DNA of 64,000 bases from Luteimonas yindakuii (GCF_004803715.2 NZ_CP039383.2:1240001-1304000), one strand, 5' to 3'; shown: positions 9,984 to 20,156, counted from the stretch's first letter. Notes: generated by a model not told the origin, from the sequence alone. A program made the numbers and translations.

Positions 9984-11702
9984 ATGTGCTCGATCTTCGG
10001 CGTGTTCGACCTGCAACCCGGCGACGACCTCGCCAGCCTGCGCCGGGAGGCGCTGGAATGCTCCCAGCGACAGCGCCATCGCGGCCCGGACTGGAGCGGC
10101 GTGCACGTCGATCCGGGTGCGATCCTCGTCCATGAACGACTGGCCATCGTCGACCCCGCCGGTGGTGCGCAGCCGCTGCGCTCGGAGGACGGCGCGTTGG
10201 TCCTTGCCGTCAATGGCGAGATCTACAACCACCAGGCACTGCGCGCCGCCCTAAGCGAGCCCTATGCGTTCCAGACCGGTTCCGATTGCGAGGTCATCAA
10301 CGCCCTCTACCGCGAAGAGGCGCCGGAGGTCTTCCTCGAGCGCCTCAACGGCATCTTCGCCTTCGCGCTCTGGGACCGCGCCGCCGGCCGGGTGCTGATC
10401 GCGCGCGATCCCATTGGCGTGGTGCCGCTGTACTGGGGCCACGACCGCGAAGGCCGGCTGCGCGTGGCCTCCGAGATGAAGGCGCTTGCGGAAAGCTGCG
10501 CCGATGTCGCCCAGTTCCCACCCGGGCACTGGTACGACAGCGCCACCGGTGCGCTGACCCGCTACTACCGCACTGGCTGGCGTGACTACGACGCCGTCGA
10601 AGGCAACGCGGTCTCGCCCACCGAACTGCGCGAGGCCTTCGAGGCCGCAGTGCACCGGCAGCTGATGACCGACGTGCCCTATGGAGTGCTGCTGTCGGGT
10701 GGCCTGGACTCATCGCTGGTGGCTGCAGTGGCCGCGCGCTACGCCCGCCACCGCGTCGAGGACGGCGACCGCAGCGAGGCGTGGTGGCCGCGGCTGCACT
10801 CGTTCGCGATCGGCCTGAAGGGTTCGCCCGACCTTGCAGCAGCGGAGATCGCCGCGCGCGCGCTCGGCACCGTCCACCACGGCTTCGAGTACAGCTTCGA
10901 GGAAGGCCTGGATGCACTGCCGGAAGTGATCCGCCATATCGAGACCTACGACGTCACCACCATCCGCGCGTCCACGCCGATGTTCCTGCTCGCGCGGCGG
11001 ATCAAGGCGATGGGGGTGAAGATGGTGCTGTCGGGCGAGGGCAGCGACGAGGTCTTCGGCGGATATCTCTATTTCCACAAGGCGCCGAACGCGCGCGAGT
11101 TCCACGAGGAACTGGTGCGCAAGCTGGATGCGCTCAACAACTACGACTGCCTGCGGGCCAACAAGTCGATGATGGCCTGGGGCGTGGAGCCACGGGTGCC
11201 GTTCCTGGACCGCGAGTTCCTCGACGTCGCGATGCGGATGGATGCGCGGCACAAGATGATCGACAAGGGCTCGGCGGGGCCGCAGCGGATGGAAAAGGGC
11301 GTGCTGCGGCAGGCATTCGAAGGCTGGCTGCCCGCAGAGATCCTGTGGCGGCAGAAGGAGCAGTTCAGCGATGGCGTCGGCTATGGCTGGATCGACGGGC
11401 TCAAGGCCTACGCGGGCACCCAGGTCAGCGACCGCGAGCTCGCCGCGGCCGCACGGCGCTTCCCGCACAACCCGCCGCAGACGAAGGAGGCCTACTGGTA
11501 TCGCTGCCTGTTCGAACGGCATTTCCCGGGCGCCGCGGCAGCTGAGACCGTGCCCGGCGGCAAGTCGATCGCGTGTTCGTCGCCGGCTGCGATCGCATGG
11601 GATGCCTCGTTCGCCAACGCCGCCGATCCCTCCGGCCGCGCGGTCGCGGGCGTGCACAACGATGCGGTGATCGCGGAGCCGGCACCTGCAGCGGTGGCCT
11701 GA
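9984..11702 (+). CDS. asnB: Asparagine synthase (glutamine-hydrolysing), class B
   Basis: AsnB makes asparagine from aspartate, ATP and glutamine. The chosen ATG at 9984 gives MCSIFGVFDLQPGDD, with Cys2 as the N-terminal glutaminase nucleophile, and has a GAGGCGGGGG ribosome binding region. The class-II amidotransferase domain covers residues 1-200 (HRGPDWSG, NGEIYNHQALR). The synthetase domain has the pyrophosphate loop LLSGGLDSSLVAA near residue 238 and GEGSDEVFGGYLYFHKAP. The 572-residue length fits E. coli AsnB with a short extra C-terminal tail. It stands alone between the A/B repeats and fabV. Confidence 0.96.
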   Translation: MCSIFGVFDLQPGDDLASLRREALECSQRQRHRGPDWSGVHVDPGAILVHERLAIVDPAGGAQPLRSEDGALVLAVNGEIYNHQALRAALSEPYAFQTGSDCEVINALYREEAPEVFLERLNGIFAFALWDRAAGRVLIARDPIGVVPLYWGHDREGRLRVASEMKALAESCADVAQFPPGHWYDSATGALTRYYRTGWRDYDAVEGNAVSPTELREAFEAAVHRQLMTDVPYGVLLSGGLDSSLVAAVAARYARHRVEDGDRSEAWWPRLHSFAIGLKGSPDLAAAEIAARALGTVHHGFEYSFEEGLDALPEVIRHIETYDVTTIRASTPMFLLARRIKAMGVKMVLSGEGSDEVFGGYLYFHKAPNAREFHEELVRKLDALNNYDCLRANKSMMAWGVEPRVPFLDREFLDVAMRMDARHKMIDKGSAGPQRMEKGVLRQAFEGWLPAEILWRQKEQFSDGVGYGWIDGLKAYAGTQVSDRELAAAARRFPHNPPQTKEAYWYRCLFERHFPGAAAAETVPGGKSIACSSPAAIAWDASFANAADPSGRAVAGVHNDAVIAEPAPAAVA

Positions 11703-11857
11703 GCACGCCCTCGCGGAGCCGCGTCCGGCGCATCCGTCGCACCGGCAACGCGTGGTTTTCCTCGGCGCCACGTATCGCACCATCGACCCGCGTACGGACG
11801 GTCGCCAACGGCGGCGCAGTAAACTTGCCCGTCCGTCCGACTGGCAACGAGTAACCC

Positions 11858-13066
11858 GTGATCATCCATCCCAAGGTCCGCGGCTTCATCTGCACCACCA
11901 CCCATCCGACCGGCTGCGCGCTCAACGTGCGCGACCAGATCGCGGCGACGAAGGCGCAGGGGGTGCGCAACGACGGCCCGAAGAAGGTGCTGGTGATCGG
12001 CGCGTCGAGTGGCTACGGCCTGGCCGCACGGATCAGCGCTGCGTTCGGCTTCGGTGCGGACACTCTCGGCGTGTTCTTCGAAAAGCCGGGCACCGAGAAG
12101 AAGCCCGGCACCGCCGGCTGGTACAACGCCGCCGCGTTCGACCGCGAGGCCAAGGCCGCCGGCCTGTACAGCCGCTCGATCAACGGCGATGCGTTCTCCG
12201 ATGCCGCACGCGACAAGGTGATCGAGCTGATCCGCGACGAGATGGGCGGGCAGGTCGACCTCGTCGTCTATTCGCTGGCGTCACCGGTGCGCAAGCTGCC
12301 CGATACCGGCGAGGTCAAGCGTTCCGCGCTCAAGCCCATCGGTGAGGCCTACACCTCGACCGCCATCGACACCAACAGGGATCAGGTGATCGAAGCCACG
12401 ATCGAGCCTGCCAGCGAGCAGGAGATCGAGGACACCGTCGCGGTGATGGGCGGGCAGGACTGGCAGCTGTGGATCGACGCGCTGGATGCCGCCGGCGTGC
12501 TCGCCAATGGCGCGAAGACGGTGGCCTTCAGCTATATCGGCACCGAGATCACCTGGCCGATCTACTGGCACGGTGCGCTCGGCCGCGCCAAGGTCGACCT
12601 CGATGCGACTGCCCGCCGCCTGGATGCGAAGCTCGCCGCGAAGGGCGGCGGCGCGGCGAACGTCGCGGTGCTGAAGTCGGTGGTCACCCAGGCCAGCGCG
12701 GCGATCCCGGTGCTGCCGCTGTACATCGCCATCGTCTTCAAGGTGATGAAGGAGAAGGGCCTGCACGAGGGCACCATCGAGCAGCTCGACCGCCTGTTCC
12801 GCGAGCGCATGTACCGCGCCGACGGCCAGCCGGGCGCGGTCGACGACGAGCACCGCTTCCGCCTCGACGACTGGGAACTGCGCGACGACGTGCAGGCGCA
12901 GTGCCAGGCCGTGTGGCCACAGGTGCGCACCGAGAACCTGTTCGAGCTGACCGATTACGCCAGCTACAAGCACGAGTTCCTCAAGCTGTTCGGCTTCGAG
13001 CGCGACGATGTCGACTACGACGCCGAGGTGGATCCGGTTGCCGATTTCGACGTGATCGAACTCTGA
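11858..13066 (+). CDS. fabV: Trans-2-enoyl-ACP/CoA reductase FabV
   Basis: FabV performs the NADH-dependent last step of fatty-acid elongation and is intrinsically insensitive to triclosan; it is known from Xanthomonas, Vibrio and Pseudomonas. The 402-residue product starts at a GTG ([20 protein letters not shown]), the invariant family N-terminus. The Rossmann loop [11 protein letters not shown] lies near residue 47. The active-site Y-x8-K motif is visible as [17 protein letters not shown] hexamer at 11820-11825 may be its -10 box, giving a leader of about 27 nt. The gene stands alone. Confidence 0.97.
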   Translation: MIIHPKVRGFICTTTHPTGCALNVRDQIAATKAQGVRNDGPKKVLVIGASSGYGLAARISAAFGFGADTLGVFFEKPGTEKKPGTAGWYNAAAFDREAKAAGLYSRSINGDAFSDAARDKVIELIRDEMGGQVDLVVYSLASPVRKLPDTGEVKRSALKPIGEAYTSTAIDTNRDQVIEATIEPASEQEIEDTVAVMGGQDWQLWIDALDAAGVLANGAKTVAFSYIGTEITWPIYWHGALGRAKVDLDATARRLDAKLAAKGGGAANVAVLKSVVTQASAAIPVLPLYIAIVFKVMKEKGLHEGTIEQLDRLFRERMYRADGQPGAVDDEHRFRLDDWELRDDVQAQCQAVWPQVRTENLFELTDYASYKHEFLKLFGFERDDVDYDAEVDPVADFDVIEL

Positions 13067-13438
13067 CAGCCCGACGTCGCCGATCGGAAAGGTCGGTGCG
13101 CGTGCTGGAGCAGGCGCGCCCGCCGTGAACGGCGCGACATGCGCCCTGATGCCCGATCGCGGCGTGCAGCGGTCACGGCCTTCGCCCGCAAGGCCATGGT
13201 TTTCCGACGTCAGCGCCTGTTAGCCGCCGCGACCCTTCTCCCGCCTGCGGAGACAGATGGACTGGATTGCGATCCGAACGGCGTAGCCGCCCGAGGGTCA
13301 GCGCCATGGATGGCGCGAATCCAGGTGTCCGAAGGTCGGACAAGGACGTATGCGACGGCCGCCCACCTCGGTCATTCCACTCTTCGCGCCATCTCCCCGG
13401 CGCCGATGAAACGATTCATCCCGGAGATCGTTCTGTTT
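13067..13438. other. Intergenic region fabV-nitroreductase, no gene seen
   Basis: Nothing recognisable is encoded here. An open frame on the plus strand between 13139 and 13447 gives a composition-biased peptide without family resemblance. A small hairpin GATGAA-ACGA-TTCATC lies at 13405-13420, and a 17-bp palindrome follows at 13439. Confidence 0.6.
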
Positions 13439-13455
13439 TTGGCGTGAAACGCCAA
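13439..13455 (+). promoter_or_regulatory. 17-bp perfect palindrome upstream of the nitroreductase gene, candidate operator
   Basis: TTGGCGT-GAA-ACGCCAA is a perfect 7-bp dyad with a 3-nt centre, 38 bp before the start codon. The size suits a dimeric repressor (TetR, MarR or LysR type), but no regulator gene is adjacent. The role is inferred. Confidence 0.45.
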
Positions 13456-13493
13456 TAGGCTTCTCTTATCCATCCACTGATGAGCAGTTGCCC

Positions 13494-14093
13494 ATGTCCC
13501 AGACCTTTCTCGATGCCATCCGTCGCCGCCGCAGCCAGTACGCGCTGGGGCCGGAGCTTCCCCTGTCGCGTGACGAAACCACCGCGCTGATCCAGGAAGC
13601 GATCCGCCAGGCGCCGTCCTCGTTCAACTCGCAGAGCTCGCGTGCGGTGATCCTGTATGGCGACGAGAGCCAGCGGTTCTGGGAGATCGTCCGCGAGGCG
13701 CTGCGCAGGATCGTGCCGGCTGATGCCTTCGCCGCCACGGGGCAGAAGATCGACAGCTTCGCCGCCGGCGCCGGCACCGCTCTGTTCTACGAGGACCAGG
13801 AGGTGGTGAAGGGGCTGCAGGAACAGTTCCCGCTGTACGCCGACAACTTCCCGGTGTGGTCCGAGCATGGCAGCGGCATCGCCCAGTTCGCGGTGTGGAC
13901 CGCGCTGGCCAACGCGGGCATCGGCGCCAGCCTGCAGCACTACAACCCGCTGCCCGACGAGGCCGCCGCCGAGGCCTGGAGCCTGCCGGCCAGCTGGAAG
14001 CTGCGCGCGCAGATGCCGTTCGGCGCCAATGCGGGCGAGATCGGCGAGAAGACCTTCATCGACGACAGCACCCGATTCCGCGTCTTCGGCTGA
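13494..14093 (+). CDS. Nitroreductase-family oxidoreductase
   Basis: The 199-residue product belongs to the FMN-dependent nitroreductase family. It starts MSQTFLDAIRRRRSQYALG and has the RRRS...APSSFNSQSSRAVILYG segment that binds the FMN phosphate. Later segments are FAVWTALANAGIGASLQHYN and FGANAGEIGEKTF. Such enzymes reduce nitroaromatics, quinones or enones with NAD(P)H; the physiological substrate is unknown. The ATG at 13494 was preferred over an in-frame TTG at 13488. It is convergent with the acylase gene, and a perfect palindrome lies in its promoter region. Confidence 0.9.
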   Translation: MSQTFLDAIRRRRSQYALGPELPLSRDETTALIQEAIRQAPSSFNSQSSRAVILYGDESQRFWEIVREALRRIVPADAFAATGQKIDSFAAGAGTALFYEDQEVVKGLQEQFPLYADNFPVWSEHGSGIAQFAVWTALANAGIGASLQHYNPLPDEAAAEAWSLPASWKLRAQMPFGANAGEIGEKTFIDDSTRFRVFG

Positions 14094-14316
14094 ATGGTGC
14101 CGGCGCCGGCCTGTCCCGGCCCGGGCACGACCGGCGCGGCCCGGGCGCGTGGCAGGACATCGCGGCAAGCGTGCTCCACGGCGCCGCGCCTTGGTGGTGC
14201 CCCTCACGACGATGTGCCAGGCCACGCCCGCCACGCACGCTGACCTTGCTGCCACGTCTGGGAATGCGCACTGGCCGACAGGCGACGCCTGTTGTGCCAA
14301 GTGGCGCGTGCCGGCG

Positions 14317-16881
14317 TCAGTCGCCCCTGATTCCCTCCGGCAACAACTGCAACCGGTGACGCGTCTCGCCAGGCAGGAACGGCGAGGCGCGGCCGTGCAC
14401 CCAGTCGTCGTGGCCGGCGCCCCAGAACGGCGATAGCGGATGCCCGCTCTGGCCGCCCGGCATATGGGCAATGCCATCGGCTTCGTGGCCCGGCGCCACC
14501 ACCATGCGCTGCGAGGCGCCGAATCCCGGCCCTTGCACGCGCGGCATCATGCTGTCGCCGGGCAGCGGCTCGCCCGGCATGCACAGCAGGCGGCGACCAA
14601 GCAACGGGATCGCACCGGCCAGCGGATGACAGATCGCGGCGGTGTTGCGTTCGCCCCAGGTGCGTTCGCGCAACGGCCCGGCCGCAGCGAGCTCGTCGCG
14701 CACTTCGATCGCAGCGTCCTCGAACAACGCCGCCCAGCCGTCGCGTGCATCGTCACAGTCGCTGTCCTCCGGTGCTCGCGTTGCACAGCTGTAACGGCGT
14801 GGGAGCAGATGTGCCGGCCGGCGGGTGACCAGTGGCCAGGCGACGCCTTCCAGATGCGGTAGCGACGGCAAGGCGAAATCGTCGCCGAGCGCTGCCAGTG
14901 CGGGTGCGCCCAGGCCGTCGGCCACGCGCGCGTGCACCGCCAGCCGCCAGGCACGCACGATGCGATAGGCGGCCGACTCGACATCGGCATGGCCACTCCA
15001 GCGATCCGCGGCCTCCGCCAGCGCGAGCAGGGCCGGTGTCGTGGTGGCCGTGTCGCGTGGCGCCGCGGATGCGCCTGCGCCGCCCCCTGCGTGGCCGGCG
15101 AGCGTGCGCAGCAGTTCCCACCAGCGTGTCATCAGCAGCGCGCGGTCGTCGAGCTGGATCGCCAGCAGGTCGTGCTCGTCGAAGCGTTCGCGCGCGGCGA
15201 GTGCGTCGCGGATCTGCTTCGCGCGTGCGCCGAGGGTGGCGCCGCCATCGCCGATCCGGCGGAAATCCTCGCCATCGACGATGCGGTTGTTGGCGGTCCA
15301 CAACCGGTCGGCGGTGGGCGAACGCAGCAGGGGCGAGGTGTCGGTGGCGATCGCCCAGGGCGCGCAGGCCGTGTCGCCGGTTTCCGGACCGGACGCAATG
15401 GAGATCCGGGCGCCATCGCAGCCGGCCGCGCGCTGCGGCAGCGGGCCGAGCAGGCGCCAGGCGATCGCGCCATGGCGATCGCCGGCAACGAGATTCTGCG
15501 TGGGCGTGGCGGCGCGGTTGGCGAGCTGCAGCAGATGGTCGAGATTGCGTGCACGCACGAAGTCGGCGAGCCCGAAGTCCAGCGAGCCGGGCAGGTGGGC
15601 CACCCAGCGCAGCGCCAGTGCGCGGCCGTCGTCTTCGCGGTGGAGGATCGGGCCCCATGTTGTCTCGTCGACCGCCACCGTGACGGTTTCGCCGCCGGCG
15701 ACGGCGATACGTTCCTCATGGCGGATGTACGCAGTGCAGTCCGCGGTCGTCGCCGGGCCGGGCGTGGCGCAGGGCCGCACCCGCTGCCAGTCCAGGAAGT
15801 CGCCATAGCTGTTGGTGAAACCCCAGGCCACATGGCCGGTGCTGCCGACGATCACCGCAGGCAGGCCGGGCAGGGTGAAGCCGGTGACGTCGACCTGCCC
15901 ACCGGGTGCAGCCGCGTCGGGATAACGCAGGCGCACGCGGAACCAGATGTTCGGTGCGCGCAGGCCCAGGTGCATGTCGTCGGCCACCAGGGCGCGACCG
16001 TCCGCGGTCAGCCGCCCGGACACCGCGAAGCTGTTGCTGCCCGGCATGAGATCGGTCGCCGCAGGCGACCCACCAACGGCTCTCTCCCGCATCTCCCTCA
16101 ACGATCCGATCAACCGCTGCGGTGGCGCCACCGGGGTATCCAGCGGAGGCGCCGGCAGCGTACGCAGGTCGACGGTTCCAGCATCGGGCAGCGGCGCATC
16201 GCCCCGCACACTGCCGGACAGCGGCGCATCCCAGCTGCTGCCGGCATGGGTGAGCAGCGCATACAGGGGTGGCGGCAACTCTTCGCGCAGCCGCGCCAGC
16301 GCCAGCTCGCGCGCGTTGCCCGCGTCCTGCAGGTCGAAATACATCGCATAGCCGGTCAGCACCGAATCGGCCGCAGTCCATGGCTGCGGACTCTGGCGCA
16401 GCAGCAGGTAAGGCCATGGACGCACGCGCAGCGCATCACGGCCGGCGTTGACGCCAGCGACATAGGCCTGCAGTGGTGCCTCGCGACCGGTAGCGATCGT
16501 GGGCAGCCGCGCCTCGACGCGCGCTCGCACGCGGTGCATCCGGTTGGCGCGGTCGACGTCCAGGGCCCGCGCGCCGAACAGCGCCGAGAGCTCGCCCGCC
16601 GGCACCCGACGCATCAGGTCCATCTCGAAATAGCGCTCCTGTGCGTGCACCCAGCCGAGTGCGCGCATCGCATCGGCCTCGCTGCGGGCGTCGATGGTCA
16701 CCATTCCGAGCGCGTCGCGGCTGACCGACACCGGAGCAGCCAGGCCCGCGAGGCCGGATTCGCCATCCAGCCGCGGCACGCTGCCACGCAGCAGCAGCCA
16801 CGTGGCCGGGCCGACCAGCAACAGGATGGCGATCAGCAACAGCACGCCCGCACGAAGCGTTCGCCGGATTCCAGGCCGCAT
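14317..16881 (-). CDS. Penicillin acylase family (Ntn-hydrolase) protein
   Basis: The 854-residue precursor starts at the ATG at 16881, which has a strong AGGGGAAG ribosome binding site. Residues 12-33 form a signal anchor or signal peptide (AGVLLLIAILLLVGPATWLLL). A small-subunit-like part with GWVHAQERYFEMDLMRR follows. The self-cleavage site lies in PGSNSFAVSG, where the Ser after Gly would become the N-terminal nucleophile of the beta chain. WGFTNSYGDFLDW and NRIVDGEDFRRIGDGG are further family segments. Relatives hydrolyse beta-lactam side-chain amides or acyl-homoserine lactones; which substrate applies here cannot be read from sequence. It is divergent from the bacterioferritin gene. 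Confidence 0.92.
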   Translation of the reverse strand: MRPGIRRTLRAGVLLLIAILLLVGPATWLLLRGSVPRLDGESGLAGLAAPVSVSRDALGMVTIDARSEADAMRALGWVHAQERYFEMDLMRRVPAGELSALFGARALDVDRANRMHRVRARVEARLPTIATGREAPLQAYVAGVNAGRDALRVRPWPYLLLRQSPQPWTAADSVLTGYAMYFDLQDAGNARELALARLREELPPPLYALLTHAGSSWDAPLSGSVRGDAPLPDAGTVDLRTLPAPPLDTPVAPPQRLIGSLREMRERAVGGSPAATDLMPGSNSFAVSGRLTADGRALVADDMHLGLRAPNIWFRVRLRYPDAAAPGGQVDVTGFTLPGLPAVIVGSTGHVAWGFTNSYGDFLDWQRVRPCATPGPATTADCTAYIRHEERIAVAGGETVTVAVDETTWGPILHREDDGRALALRWVAHLPGSLDFGLADFVRARNLDHLLQLANRAATPTQNLVAGDRHGAIAWRLLGPLPQRAAGCDGARISIASGPETGDTACAPWAIATDTSPLLRSPTADRLWTANNRIVDGEDFRRIGDGGATLGARAKQIRDALAARERFDEHDLLAIQLDDRALLMTRWWELLRTLAGHAGGGAGASAAPRDTATTTPALLALAEAADRWSGHADVESAAYRIVRAWRLAVHARVADGLGAPALAALGDDFALPSLPHLEGVAWPLVTRRPAHLLPRRYSCATRAPEDSDCDDARDGWAALFEDAAIEVRDELAAAGPLRERTWGERNTAAICHPLAGAIPLLGRRLLCMPGEPLPGDSMMPRVQGPGFGASQRMVVAPGHEADGIAHMPGGQSGHPLSPFWGAGHDDWVHGRASPFLPGETRHRLQLLPEGIRGD

Positions 16882-17048
16882 GGAACTTCCCCTTGTCGAA
16901 GGTTCGATTCTAGGAGTAGCCCCGCGACGAAGCAGCCAGCCGACCCTGCGCGACACGCGAATGCGACTCGGACGGATTCTCATCCGATCGCGTTCGCGCA
17001 CAAGCCGGCATACTCCGGCCGTCCAGCTGTCCGTCGAGAGGTCGTGTC

Positions 17049-17546
17049 ATGAAGGGTCACCCCGAAGTCATCGAATACCTGAAGGAACTGCTGCGTGGCG
17101 AACTGGCCGCGCGCGACCAGTACTTCCTGCATTCGCGCCGCTACGAGGACCTTGGCCTCCACGACCTCTACCAGCGGATCAACCACGAGATGGAAGAGGA
17201 GACCCAGCATGCCGATGCGCTGCTGCGGCGGATCCTGTTCCTCGAGGGCAATCCCGACATGCGCCCGCATGCGTTCGAGCCGGGGCGCACGGTGGAGGAG
17301 ATGCTGCGGCGCGACCTCGACCTCGAATACAAGGTGCGCGGCGACCTCGCCCGCGGCATCGCGTTGTGCGAACAGCACCAGGATTACGTGAGCCGGGAAG
17401 TGCTGGTGACCCAGCTTGCCGACACCGAGGAAGACCACACCTACTGGCTGGAACAGCAGCTGCGTCTGATCGGGATGATCGGCCTGGAGAACTACCTGCA
17501 GAGCAGGATGGGCGAGGCCAGCGGGACCGACGCTGGCGCGCACTAG
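17049..17546 (+). CDS. Bacterioferritin-type ferritin (FtnA/BfrA-like), haem ligand missing
   Basis: The protein forms a 24-mer cage that oxidises Fe(II) and stores iron. The 165-residue sequence [20 protein letters not shown] has the ferroxidase residues Glu18, Glu51 and His54, the later [12 protein letters not shown] motif, and the bacterioferritin C-terminus LENYLQSRM. Position 52, the Met that ligates haem in E. coli Bfr, is Thr (EEETQHAD). The same is seen in Pseudomonas aeruginosa FtnA (formerly BfrA), which the whole sequence resembles closely. A GAGAGG ribosome binding site precedes the ATG. It is monocistronic and followed by repeats. Confidence 0.95.
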   Translation: MKGHPEVIEYLKELLRGELAARDQYFLHSRRYEDLGLHDLYQRINHEMEEETQHADALLRRILFLEGNPDMRPHAFEPGRTVEEMLRRDLDLEYKVRGDLARGIALCEQHQDYVSREVLVTQLADTEEDHTYWLEQQLRLIGMIGLENYLQSRMGEASGTDAGAH

Positions 17547-17562
17547 GGAGAAGCTGGACTTC

Positions 17563-17648
17563 CGTAATCCCCGCGAAGGCGGGGATCCATGGACGTCAAT
17601 CAGCTCGATTCCAGTGGCCATGGACCCCCGCCTTCGCGGGGGTGACGA
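17563..17648 (+). repeat. REP-type inverted repeat doublet
   Basis: TCCCCGCGAAGGCGGGGATCC at the left is mirrored by GGACCCCCGCCTTCGCGGGGG at the right, around a spacer of about 35 bp. Each arm is itself a hairpin. This is the common proteobacterial repeat whose accidental translation reads VIPAKAGIH and TPAFAGVT. It lies 17 bp after the bacterioferritin stop and may protect or end that transcript. Confidence 0.85.
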
Positions 17649-17710
17649 TCCGGGTCGCCCTGCCCTGCATGTTCCTGGAGCGTCGATCCGGTATTCGACC
17701 GTTGCATCAC

Positions 17711-17910
17711 TCGACGCCGAGCGCGTCCACCTTCTGCCGCGCCGGGACGAAGCGGACGTGCGACGCAACCGACCGCGTCGCCACGCGTTGTGTTACTCGA
17801 CGCTGAGCCCGTCCACCTTCTGCCGCGCCGGGACGAAGCGGACGTGCGACGCAACCGGCCGCGTCGCCACGCGTTGCGTTATTCGACGCTGAGCCCGTCC
17901 ACCTTCTGCC
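17711..17910. repeat. 86-bp tandem repeat that includes the 3' end of parC
   Basis: Two complete 86-bp units (17711-17796 and 17797-17882), differing at about five positions, are followed by the first 28 bp of a third (17883-17910). The third lies inside parC and encodes its last residues. The other 58 bp of each unit are not parC sequence. The unit is not a multiple of three, and the parC stop falls at the border of units 2 and 3. Confidence 0.85.
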
Positions 17911-20122
17911 ACCCGCGCGGCAGCAACCCGCCGCGGCTCGCGCGCACGCCGAGATAGCTCTCCAGGTCCCTCCACGACAGCGACATCGTGCGTGCTCCGG
18001 ATTTCACCTGCAGCGTCTGTCCGCTACCGACCACGACCACTGCAACCACGCGCTCGGTGCCGCGCTTGGCCTTGGGGATCTCGATGATCTTGTTGCCCTT
18101 GCCGCGTTCGAGCTCGGGCAGTTCGCTGACCGGGAACGCCAGCAGGTGGCCGGCGCTGGTCACCGCGACGATGCGGTCGTCGGTGCCACCGGGAAGCTGG
18201 GCGGGCTGCAGCACCTGCGCGCCTTCCGCCAGCGACAGCATCGCCTTGCCCGCCTTCTGGCGGCCGACCAGGTTCTCGAAGCGGGTCACGAAGCCGTGGC
18301 CCTGCGACGAGGCCAGCACGAAGCGTGCGTCCGGCTCGCCGCTGGCCAGCGCCGCGAACGACGCCCCCGGTGCCGGCGAGAAGCGGCCGGTCAGCGGTTC
18401 GCCATTGCCACGTGCCGACGGCAGGCTGTGGGCGATCGTCGAGTAGCTGCGGCCATTGGAATCCAGGAACACCACGGCCTGCGTGCTGCGGCCGCGTACA
18501 GCCGCCAGCAACTGGTCGCCATCGCGATAGGACAGGCCAGCCGGATCGACGTCATGGCCCTTGGCCGCACGCACCCAGCCCTTGGCGCTGAGCGCGATGG
18601 TCACCGGCTCGCTCGGCACCAGGTCGGTCTCGGCCAGTGCCTGCGCCGCGCCGCGCGCCACCAGCGGCGAACGCCGTGCATCGCCGTACTTCTTCGCGTC
18701 CGCCAGCAGTTCGTCCTTGACCAGCTTCTTCAGCTTCGCATTCGAGCCGAGCGTCGCGGTGATCCGGTCGCGCTCGGTGGCGAGCTCGTCCTGCTCCCCA
18801 CGGATCTTCATTTCCTCCAGTCGCGCCAGCTGGCGCAGGCGGGTCTCGAGGATGTAGTCGGCCTGGTCCTCCGACAGGCCGAAGCGCGCGATCAGCGCCG
18901 GCTTCGGCTCGTCCTCGCTGCGGATGATCCGGATCACCTCGTCGAGGTTGAGGAACGCCACCAGCAGGCCTTCCAGCAGGTGCAGGCGGCGCTCGACCTT
19001 CTCCAGCCGGTGCTGCAGGCGGCGGGTCACGGTGGCGAAGCGGAACTCCAGCCATTCCGACAGCAGCATCTTCAGGTTCTTCACTTGCGGACGGCCGTCG
19101 AGCCCGATGACGTTGAAGTTGCCGCGGTAGCTGCGCTCGAGGTCGGTGGTGGCGAACAGATGGCCCATCAGCTGTTCGGCGTCGACGCGGTTGGAGCGCG
19201 GCACCATCACGATGCGGGTCGGGTTGGCGTGGTCGGACTCGTCGCGGATGTCCTCCAGCCACGGCAGCTTCTTCGCGCGCATCTGCGCGGCGATCTGCTC
19301 GATCACCTTGCTCGGCGACACCTGGTGCGGCAGCGCCGTCACCACGATGTTGTGCGCCTCGCGGGTCCACGTCGCGCGCGCGCGGATTGCGCCGCTGCCG
19401 GTCTCGTACAGCGTGAGCAGGTCGGCGGCCGGGGTGATGATCTCGGCGGTGGTCGGGTAGTCCGGGCCGCGCACGTGCTCGCAGAGGTCGCGCACGCTGG
19501 CGTCCGGGTCCTCCAGCAGGCGCACGCAGGCGCTGACCACCTCGTTGAGGTTGTGCGGCGGCACGTCGGTGGCCATGCCGACCGCGATGCCGGTCGTGCC
19601 GTTGAGCAGCAGGTGCGGCAGGCGTGCCGGCAGCCACGAGGGCTCCTCCAGGGTGCCGTCGAAGTTCGGCGTCCAGTCGACCGTGCCGTGGCCCAGTTCG
19701 CCCAGCAGCATCTCGGCGATCGGGGTCATCTTGGATTCGGTGTAGCGCATCGCGGCGAACGACTTCGGGTCGTCGCTGGAGCCGAAGTTGCCCTGGCCGT
19801 CGATCAGCGGATAGCGGTACGAGAACGGCTGTGCCATCAGCACCATCGCCTCGTAGCAGGCGCTGTCGCCGTGCGGGTGGTACTTGCCGATCACGTCGCC
19901 GACGGTGCGCGCGGACTTCTTCGGCTTGGCCGCGGCGCCGAGGCCGAGTTCGCTCATCGCGTAGATGATCCGGCGCTGCACCGGCTTCAGGCCGTCGCCG
20001 ATGAAGGGCAGGGCGCGGTCCAGCACCACGTACATCGAGTAGTCGAGATAGGCGCGTTCGGCGTACTCGCGCAGCGGGATCTGCTCGAAGCCATGGAAGA
20101 CGGGACGGACGGTGTCGTTCAT
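17879..20122 (-). CDS. parC: DNA topoisomerase IV subunit A
   Basis: ParC is the DNA-cleaving subunit of topoisomerase IV, which decatenates daughter chromosomes. The 747-residue product has the N-terminal GyrA-like domain with [20 protein letters not shown] and the quinolone-region [16 protein letters not shown]. The catalytic Tyr is in [10 protein letters not shown] near residue 128. The C-terminal half carries the six-bladed pinwheel domain, and the length matches ParC rather than GyrA. The stop codon lies in a tandem repeat, so the last nine residues are shared with downstream repeat copies. It is divergent from the FNR-type regulator. Confidence 0.97.
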   Translation of the reverse strand: MNDTVRPVFHGFEQIPLREYAERAYLDYSMYVVLDRALPFIGDGLKPVQRRIIYAMSELGLGAAAKPKKSARTVGDVIGKYHPHGDSACYEAMVLMAQPFSYRYPLIDGQGNFGSSDDPKSFAAMRYTESKMTPIAEMLLGELGHGTVDWTPNFDGTLEEPSWLPARLPHLLLNGTTGIAVGMATDVPPHNLNEVVSACVRLLEDPDASVRDLCEHVRGPDYPTTAEIITPAADLLTLYETGSGAIRARATWTREAHNIVVTALPHQVSPSKVIEQIAAQMRAKKLPWLEDIRDESDHANPTRIVMVPRSNRVDAEQLMGHLFATTDLERSYRGNFNVIGLDGRPQVKNLKMLLSEWLEFRFATVTRRLQHRLEKVERRLHLLEGLLVAFLNLDEVIRIIRSEDEPKPALIARFGLSEDQADYILETRLRQLARLEEMKIRGEQDELATERDRITATLGSNAKLKKLVKDELLADAKKYGDARRSPLVARGAAQALAETDLVPSEPVTIALSAKGWVRAAKGHDVDPAGLSYRDGDQLLAAVRGRSTQAVVFLDSNGRSYSTIAHSLPSARGNGEPLTGRFSPAPGASFAALASGEPDARFVLASSQGHGFVTRFENLVGRQKAGKAMLSLAEGAQVLQPAQLPGGTDDRIVAVTSAGHLLAFPVSELPELERGKGNKIIEIPKAKRGTERVVAVVVVGSGQTLQVKSGARTMSLSWRDLESYLGVRASRGGLLPRGWQKVDGLSVE

Positions 20123-20150
20123 CGGGACCGGTACTGCGGGGAAACCGTCG

Positions 20151-20156
20151 ATTCTA
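20151..20156 (-). promoter_or_regulatory. -10 box of parC
   Basis: TAGAAT on the minus strand lies 28 nt before the parC ATG. No clear -35 box is seen, as is usual in this GC-rich genome. Confidence 0.4.

Noticed and set aside
17711..17910. Possible CRISPR array
   Set aside because: The repeats are directly adjacent 86-bp units without unique spacers and no cas gene is present.
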